A DNA stretch of 9,515 nt from JBHIBA01 sp046758845 (GTDB taxonomy: Bacteria; UBA8248; JACPRG01; G963555815). Where the stretch lies: the NCBI GenBank assembly GCA_046758845.1, contig JBHIBA010000176.1, forward strand, positions 1 to 9,515. The letters are read 5' to 3'. How positions within the stretch are numbered: the stretch's first letter is position 1; each line of letters begins with the position of its first letter. Below are positions 5,786 through 9,515 of the stretch, in pieces. A model generated the notes under the pieces. The model was not told the origin of the DNA. It saw only the letters and a program-made list of their open reading frames with translations, and did not search any database. The position numbers were made by a program, and so were the translations under genes.

Positions 5786-6940
5786 ATGACCGATTGGGTT
5801 CTTCAGATCACCGTGATTCTGCTGGGCGCCCTTGCCGCGGCGGAAATCATGCGGGCGCTCAAGCTGTCGTCGGTCCTGGGGGAGCTCACCATCGGCATTG
5901 TTCTGGGCGGCTCCGTCCTCGGTTGGATCCCCGAATCCCACTTGCTGGAGGTGATGGCCGAGATCGGCGTCATCTTCATGATCTTCCTGGTGGGGCTGGA
6001 GACCAAGTTCGAACACATCAAGGCGGTCGGCAGGGTGGCGTTGCTCGTCGCGGCCAGCGGCGTGGTTCTGCCCTTCCTGGGGGGTTACGCCCTCGGGGCC
6101 GCGTATGGGGTCGGGGCGCCGGCCTCTTTGTTTCTCGGGACGGTCCTGACCGCCACCAGCGTGGCCATCACCGCCCGGGTCTTCATGGAGATGGGCAAGG
6201 TCCACAGCGCAGTCTCGCAGACCATCCTCGCCGCCGCCGTGATCGACGACGTCCTGGGCCTTCTGATCTTGACGGTGGTCCTGGCCGCCACCGGCGTCGG
6301 GGGAGAGGCCTCGCTGCCCTGGGCGATCATCAAGGTCGTCGTCTTCCTGGTCGTCGTCTTCCCGGCCTTCTGGTGGATCGTTCCCAAGCTCATCAATCCC
6401 ATCAAGAGATACGGCGGCGACCGGACCACGCTGGCTTTCGTTCTCGGGATCTTGTTCCTGTTCTCCTACCTGGCTCACGCCTCGGGGCTGGCGACCATCG
6501 TGGGGGCGTTTCTCATCGGGATGATCCTGGCCGAAACCAAAGGGCATCTGGAGATCATGGAGCAGATCCGGCCCATTTACGTGTTCCTGGCGCCGGTGTT
6601 CTTCGTGGTCACGGGGGCGCAGGTCCATCTGGGTTTGCTCTACCAGGTGCTGGGGTTCACGGCCCTTCTGATCGGCGTGGCGATGCTGACCAAGTGGCTT
6701 GGGTCGATTGCCGGAGGGGCCCTCTGCAAGGTGAGCTTCCGCAAGGGCACGCTCATCGGCGTCGGCATGATTCCGCGGGGCGAAGTGGGGCTGATCGTCT
6801 CTCTCATCGGACAGAAGGCCGGGATTCTTTCAAAGGAGTTGTTCGCGGCTGCGGCGATCATGTGCCTGGCGACGACGTTCGTCGTGCCCCTCCTGTTGAA
6901 GTGGCTCACCGGCCTGTATCCGCAGGAGATGGAAGGCTGA
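5786..6940 (+). CDS. CPA2-family cation/proton antiporter (NapA/KefB-like membrane domain)
   Basis: This 384-residue inner-membrane protein consists almost wholly of hydrophobic helices, about 12-13 in number, as in the Na+/H+ exchanger domain of CPA2 (Kef/NapA/GerN) transporters. Landmarks are LGELTIGIVLGG (31-42), FLVGLETKF (67-75), LTATSVAITARVFMEMGK (121-138, the unwound-helix region), AAAVIDDVLGLL with adjacent Asp154 and Asp155 (149-160), HASGLATIVGAFLIGMILAE (231-250) and GMIPRGEVGLIVSL (327-340). A paired Asp-Asp in this helix is associated with electrogenic exchangers such as NapA; electroneutral relatives usually have Asn-Asp. The ion (Na+, K+ or Li+) cannot be read. It lacks the C-terminal RCK/TrkA-N domain found in KefB and KefC, ending right after the last helix. 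A CBS-domain gene follows after one base and probably supplies regulation in trans. Confidence 0.92.
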   Translation: MTDWVLQITVILLGALAAAEIMRALKLSSVLGELTIGIVLGGSVLGWIPESHLLEVMAEIGVIFMIFLVGLETKFEHIKAVGRVALLVAASGVVLPFLGGYALGAAYGVGAPASLFLGTVLTATSVAITARVFMEMGKVHSAVSQTILAAAVIDDVLGLLILTVVLAATGVGGEASLPWAIIKVVVFLVVVFPAFWWIVPKLINPIKRYGGDRTTLAFVLGILFLFSYLAHASGLATIVGAFLIGMILAETKGHLEIMEQIRPIYVFLAPVFFVVTGAQVHLGLLYQVLGFTALLIGVAMLTKWLGSIAGGALCKVSFRKGTLIGVGMIPRGEVGLIVSLIGQKAGILSKELFAAAAIMCLATTFVVPLLLKWLTGLYPQEMEG

Positions 6941-6941
6941 C

Positions 6942-7355
6942 ATGAAGGTCAAGGAAGTCTACAAAACCGTGACGACGGGGGTCGACCTGGTTCGGAAAGA
7001 CGACTCCATTTCTGCGGTGATCCAAAAGGTTGCCCGAGATTTCAGGACCCGGTCGGTCTTTGTCGTGAATGATCGAGAAGAACTGGTGGGCATCATCAAC
7101 ATCCGGGACCTGCTGCGCGTTGCGGGGGCCAAATACCTGTCCCGCGAGACCCTGACAGTCGTCCCTTACCTGACGGCCCAGAAGGCTTCGGACATCATGC
7201 AGCCCCCCCTCTCGGTGAGTCCGGAGGACGACATCGAGGAGGCCCTTCGCCTGGCCGTTTGTCACGACGTGAAGGAGCTTCCCGTCGTTGAGGGCGGCAA
7301 GGTGGTGGGGGACCTCGACTGTTTTGAGATCCTCCTGAACGTGAAATTCGAGTAG
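6942..7355 (+). CDS. Stand-alone CBS-domain pair protein, probable antiporter regulator
   Basis: This 137-residue soluble protein is little more than two CBS domains. The first spans about 13-60 (with SVFVVNDREELVGIINIRDLL) and the second about 81-133 (with ELPVVEGGKVVGDLDCFEIL). CBS pairs form Bateman modules that bind AMP, ATP, SAM or cyclic dinucleotides and gate attached channels, transporters or enzymes. No membrane segment or enzymatic domain is visible. The ATG lies one base after the antiporter stop, with GGAAGG (6931-6936) inside that gene as its ribosome binding site. The two are therefore almost certainly co-translated. That position suggests it is the detached sensor subunit of the antiporter, which itself has no regulatory domain. 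The domain call is firm; the partnership is inferred. Confidence 0.9.
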   Translation: MKVKEVYKTVTTGVDLVRKDDSISAVIQKVARDFRTRSVFVVNDREELVGIINIRDLLRVAGAKYLSRETLTVVPYLTAQKASDIMQPPLSVSPEDDIEEALRLAVCHDVKELPVVEGGKVVGDLDCFEILLNVKFE

Positions 7356-7383
7356 GGCGCGCTCTCAGAGAAAGTGCGCGCCT
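7355..7383. terminator. GC-rich hairpin between convergent genes
   Basis: GGGCGCGC (7355-7362) pairs with GCGCGCCT (7376-7383), using one terminal G-T pair. The loop can fold further, with TCT (7363-7365) against AGA (7369-7371). It lies precisely between the CBS stop (7353-7355) and the CoA-transferase stop on the other strand (7383-7385), where a bidirectional terminator is expected. Neither side has a T tract, so its efficiency as an intrinsic terminator is uncertain. Confidence 0.5.
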
Positions 7384-8567
7384 CACAGGACGCCGCTCTC
7401 TCTCAGCCCCTTGATCTCATCCTCCTTCATCCCCAGGAGTTCCCGGAGGACTTCTTCCGTGTGCTCGCCGAGGGCGGGGGCCCCGCGCTCGATGCCCGCC
7501 GGCGTGCGGTCGAGGCGGATGGGCGAGTTGACAAAGGGATGGGGGCCAAGCCCGGCCTGAGGCCGCTCGACGATCATCTCCCGGTGGCGCACCTGGGGGT
7601 CGGAGACCACCTGATCGATAGCCAGGACCGGCCCACAGGGAATCTCGATGGCCGTGAGAACCTCGAGCCATTCGGCGGTCGTGCGGCTGCGGAACAGTTC
7701 GATCAACTTCGGCTCCAGGGCGGAATGATTCTGGGAGCGGCCCTCTTTGGTGTGGAAGCGCTCGTCCCGGGCCAGATCCTCCAAGTTCAGCTCCCGGCAA
7801 AACCGGCTCCACTCCTCGTCCTGGACGATGGCCAGGACGATGTGACCGTCCCGGGTGGAAAAGACCTGGAAGGGGGCGGAGATGGGGTGGCGAGACCCCA
7901 GGGGCCCGGGCGTCACTCCGGTGGCAAAGTAGCGCGCGATGGCGTTCTCACACAGGGCGACCTGGGCGTCCAGCATGCTCACGTCCAGCCTCTGCCCGAG
8001 GCCGCTTCTCTCCCGCTCGAACAGGGCCGCCAGGATGCCCACGGCGCTGAAGACCGATGCCCCCAGGTCGCCGATGGAGTAGCCGGCCCGGACGGGCGGC
8101 CCGCCGGGCATGCCGGTTATGCTGACGAGCCCGCCCATCGCCTGGACGATCATGTCGTAGGCCGGGCGCTGGGCGTAGGGACCGCTCTGGCCGAAACCGG
8201 TGACAGATGCGTAGATGAGGCGCGGGTTTTTTTGGCGAAGCGTTTCCGGCCCCAGGCCGAGCCGTTCCATCACACCCGGCCGGAAGTTTTCGACGAGGAC
8301 GTCGCACTTGTCCGCCAGGCGCTGTGCAATGGCTCGTCCTTCGGGCCTTTTCAGGTCGAGTGTGAGGCCCTTCTTTCCCCGGTTGATGCTGAGAAAATAG
8401 GAACTCTGCCCTTGAACCATCGGGGCGTTCTGCCGGGCGAAATCTCCTCGGCCCGGGAGTTCGACCTTGATGACTTCGGCCCCGAGGTCCGCCAGGATCA
8501 TCGTGCAGTAGGGACCGACGAGTACCCGGCTGAAATCCAGGACGCGGATGCCGGCGAGGGCTTTCAA
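7383..8567 (-). CDS. Family III CoA-transferase (CaiB/BaiF type)
   Basis: This 394-residue cytoplasmic enzyme belongs to the formyl-CoA/carnitine-CoA transferase family, which moves CoA between carboxylic acids through an aspartyl-CoA intermediate as interlocked-ring dimers. Hallmarks are LAGIRVLDFSRVLVGPYCTMILADLGAEVIKVE (4-36, best split as LAGIRVLDFSR and ADLGAEVIKVE), NRGKKGLTLDLK (62-73), DVLVENFRPGVM (89-100), ASVTGFGQSGPY (120-131), YDMIVQAMGG (137-146) and the SIGDLGA segment. Asp167 in that segment aligns with the catalytic aspartate near 169 of formyl-CoA transferase. Length is normal. It starts with TTG at 8567, supported by a GAGGAG site five bases upstream and by the standard distance to the LAGIRVLD motif. 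It is transcribed opposite to its neighbours and appears to be a single-gene unit. The acid substrate is unknown; many subfamilies exist, so gene-level naming is not justified. Confidence 0.93.
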   Translation of the reverse strand: MKALAGIRVLDFSRVLVGPYCTMILADLGAEVIKVELPGRGDFARQNAPMVQGQSSYFLSINRGKKGLTLDLKRPEGRAIAQRLADKCDVLVENFRPGVMERLGLGPETLRQKNPRLIYASVTGFGQSGPYAQRPAYDMIVQAMGGLVSITGMPGGPPVRAGYSIGDLGASVFSAVGILAALFERERSGLGQRLDVSMLDAQVALCENAIARYFATGVTPGPLGSRHPISAPFQVFSTRDGHIVLAIVQDEEWSRFCRELNLEDLARDERFHTKEGRSQNHSALEPKLIELFRSRTTAEWLEVLTAIEIPCGPVLAIDQVVSDPQVRHREMIVERPQAGLGPHPFVNSPIRLDRTPAGIERGAPALGEHTEEVLRELLGMKEDEIKGLRESGVL

Positions 8568-8572
8568 GGGCT

Positions 8573-8578
8573 CTCCTC
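8573..8578 (-). promoter_or_regulatory. Ribosome binding site supporting a TTG start
   Basis: On the minus strand GAGGAG lies five bases before the TTG start codon of the CoA-transferase at 8567. No ATG or GTG is better placed relative to the conserved N terminus, so the rare TTG start is well supported. Confidence 0.7.
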
Positions 8579-8633
8579 AGTCAAGGTTTGCGCAGGACCG
8601 GTGCGGGGTCTCGCCGTCGGGGCTGCGCGCACG

Positions 8634-8657
8634 TACAAATTGTATTCTAAAATAGAA
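8634..8657. promoter_or_regulatory. Two adjacent palindromes in the divergent intergenic region, candidate operators
   Basis: TACAA-A-TTGTA (8634-8644) is a perfect 11-base palindrome. It is directly followed by TTCTA-AAA-TAGAA (8645-8657), a perfect 5-bp dyad with a 3-base spacer. Both sit in the only AT-rich patch of the 150-base gap between the CoA-transferase (minus) and the DUF2203 gene (plus). TAAAAT at 8648-8653 could be a plus-strand -10 box and TACAAT (complement of 8639-8644) a minus-strand one, but no good -35 boxes are seen. The dyads look like binding sites of a dimeric repressor; this is inference. Confidence 0.4.
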
Positions 8658-8717
8658 GTAGCGGAGATTGGCCGGTGTTTTTCAGGCCTCTCCTTGCACT
8701 CATACGGAGCGAGGACC

Positions 8718-9107
8718 ATGCGGAGAACGGAAAAGACGAGGGTGTTCACTGTCGAGGGGGCCAACGCCCTCCTGCCGCAGTTGCGGGAGTTTCTTCGGGG
8801 GGTCCAGGATGAAATTCCCTACCAGCGCAGACTGGCCCCTGATATCCGGCGGGCGGCGGCCAAAGCCAAGCTGAGCGGCGGCAGTCCCCAGGGCGTCCCC
8901 TATGTGGCGAGCGTTTTGCGGATGAAGGGCCTCGTCGGCAAGATTCATGCCCTCGGTGTGGAGATGAAAGACCTGCAACGGGGGCTTTGCGACTTCCCCC
9001 ACCGCAGGGCCGACCGCCTGGTCTATCTCTGCTGGCATCCGGGCGAAGAGAAGATCGGGGGCTGGCACGAGTTGAACGCGGGGTTTGCGGGACGCAAACC
9101 GCTTTGA
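8718..9107 (+). CDS. DUF2203 family protein
   Basis: This 129-residue soluble protein matches the DUF2203 family by its pattern. The N terminus has RVFTVEGANALLPQLREFL (8-26), a long charged helical middle follows, and the end has GLCDFPHRRADRLVYLC (89-105), WHPGEEKIGGWHELNAGF (106-123) and AGRKPL. The conserved Asp-Phe-Pro, Cys-Trp, Gly-Glu and Trp-His residues suggest a binding site or structural core, but the family has no established function. The ATG at 8718 has a GAGCGAGG-like site shortly before it and begins the recognisable domain. The same frame stays open far upstream across the antisense of the CoA-transferase gene, which is a GC-rich artefact and not part of this protein. It may share its control region with the divergent CoA-transferase. 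Confidence 0.85.
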   Translation: MRRTEKTRVFTVEGANALLPQLREFLRGVQDEIPYQRRLAPDIRRAAAKAKLSGGSPQGVPYVASVLRMKGLVGKIHALGVEMKDLQRGLCDFPHRRADRLVYLCWHPGEEKIGGWHELNAGFAGRKPL

Positions 9108-9112
9108 GCCCG

Positions 9113-9403
9113 ATGGCCCGAACCCCTCGCCCGGCAGCGGCCGTTTGGATGCGGCGCGCGGCCTCTTTGATTCTCTGCCTGGGGGCGTGGGCCGTGACGG
9201 CGTTCCTTCTCTTTGACACGGCCGACCGGTGGCTGGGCGCCCGAGCGGGCGAACATCCCATCAGCGGCGTTCTGGCGTTTCCGTTCTCTCTGCTGGCCGT
9301 TGCGGCGGCGTTGGCCCTCACGGTTTGGGTGGCAAGGTCGTGGGGCGCCATGGGGGGCGAAGACGCTTCCGTATCGGGAGACGTTGACAAGGGCGGGGCG
9401 TGA
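9113..9403 (+). CDS. Small two-helix membrane protein, unknown function
   Basis: This predicted 96-residue protein begins five bases after the DUF2203 stop. A short Arg/Pro-rich start is followed by two hydrophobic segments, about 17-34 (ASLILCLGAWAVTAFLLF) and 50-71 (GVLAFPFSLLAVAAALALTVWV), joined by a polar loop with DRWLGARAGEHPIS. The tail is acidic and Gly-rich. I do not recognise a family. The start is uncertain: the ATG at 9113 lacks a clear ribosome binding site, ATG 9149 (before RRAASL) is an alternative, and the frame also stays open back to 8987 inside the DUF2203 gene. Its 3' end contains the -35 box of the tRNA promoter. Clear helices and tight spacing make a real gene likely, though not certain. 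Confidence 0.6.
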   Translation: MARTPRPAAAVWMRRAASLILCLGAWAVTAFLLFDTADRWLGARAGEHPISGVLAFPFSLLAVAAALALTVWVARSWGAMGGEDASVSGDVDKGGA

Positions 9404-9412
9404 CCGTATCTT
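9384..9412 (+). promoter_or_regulatory. Sigma-70-like promoter of the tRNA-Val gene
   Basis: A perfect TTGACA (9384-9389) is followed after the ideal 17 bases by TATCTT (9407-9412, four of six consensus matches). Transcription would start near 9419, about 20 bases before the mature tRNA. The -35 box lies inside the last codons of the small membrane protein gene. Confidence 0.68.
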
Positions 9413-9439
9413 GAAAATCGCTGATTCAATCTCCTCTAT

Positions 9440-9514
9440 GGGGCGTTAGCTCAGCGGCAGAGCGCTGTCCTCACACGGCAGAAGTCAGTGGTTCAAATCC
9501 ACTACGCCCCACCA
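9440..9514 (+). tRNA. tRNA-Val (anticodon CAC)
   Basis: A full cloverleaf can be drawn. The acceptor stem GGGGCGT (9440-9446) pairs with ACGCCCC (9504-9510). The D stem is GCTC/GAGC (9449-9452 with 9460-9463). The anticodon stem CTGTC/GGCAG (9465-9469 with 9477-9481, one G-T pair) has loop CTCACAC, giving anticodon CAC at 9472-9474. The T stem AGTGG/CCACT surrounds TTCAAAT. The discriminator is A and the CCA end is encoded (9512-9514). CAC reads the valine codon GUG, common in GC-rich genes. No terminator is visible because the window ends one base later. Confidence 0.96.
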
Positions 9515-9515
9515 T

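Noticed and set aside
5612..6628. Minus-strand open frame of 338 codons opposite the antiporter
   Set aside because: Highly charged, Asp/Gln/His-rich translation typical of the antisense of membrane-helix codons in GC-rich DNA; it also crosses the terminator.
8746..9429. Minus-strand open frame opposite DUF2203 and the small membrane protein
   Set aside because: Arg/Pro/Ser-rich translation without motifs; the plus strand has a recognised family.
1..9515. CRISPR array, insertion sequence, prophage or integrated element near the tRNA
   Set aside because: No regularly spaced repeats, transposase, integrase or direct repeat of the tRNA 3' end was seen; the window ends one base after the tRNA, so an element beyond it cannot be assessed.

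Overview
The window is GC-rich bacterial chromosome, densely coded, with some TTG starts and long open shadow frames opposite real genes. An ExbB/ExbD proton-channel pair, a secreted beta-propeller with a Sec-type signal and a GlgC of the bacterial/plant ADP-glucose type point to a Gram-negative bacterium. The phylum cannot be fixed from the sequence. A GC-rich environmental lineage (for example Methylomirabilota/Rokubacteria, Acidobacteriota or a deltaproteobacterial-type group) would fit, but this is a guess. I see no transposase, integrase, phage gene, CRISPR array or resistance gene, so this looks like core chromosome rather than an accessory island.

Layout. (1) 1-161: non-coding leader with a very stable G/C-run hairpin. 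(2) 162-4268: a co-directional run of glgC (ADP-glucose pyrophosphorylase), lipB (octanoyltransferase), an exbB/tolQ-type and an exbD/tolR-type gene, and a histidine phosphatase. The first four overlap or nearly touch, and no terminator is visible between them, so they are probably one operon that joins unrelated housekeeping functions. (3) 4290-5723: a self-contained unit made of a sigma-70-like promoter, a gene for a secreted YVTN-type beta-propeller, and a strong rho-independent terminator. (4) 5786-7355: a CPA2-type cation/proton antiporter followed after one base by a free-standing pair of CBS domains, probably its trans-acting nucleotide sensor. (5) 7383-8567 on the minus strand: a family III (CaiB/BaiF) CoA-transferase, convergent with the CBS gene across a GC-rich hairpin. 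(6) 8718-9403: a DUF2203 protein and a small two-helix membrane protein on the plus strand, divergent from the CoA-transferase across an AT-rich gap holding two adjacent palindromes. (7) 9384-9514: a consensus-like promoter driving a tRNA-Val(CAC) gene with encoded CCA, ending at the window edge.

How the genes relate. The likely functional partnerships are ExbB with ExbD (proton-driven energisation of an outer-membrane or periplasmic partner that is not in the window) and the antiporter with the CBS protein. The other genes appear to be neighbours rather than members of one pathway. I found no convincing new multi-gene system. The items most worth following up are the antiporter/CBS pair, the isolated propeller protein with its Asn-Tyr-Cys-His end, and the double palindrome between the CoA-transferase and DUF2203 genes.
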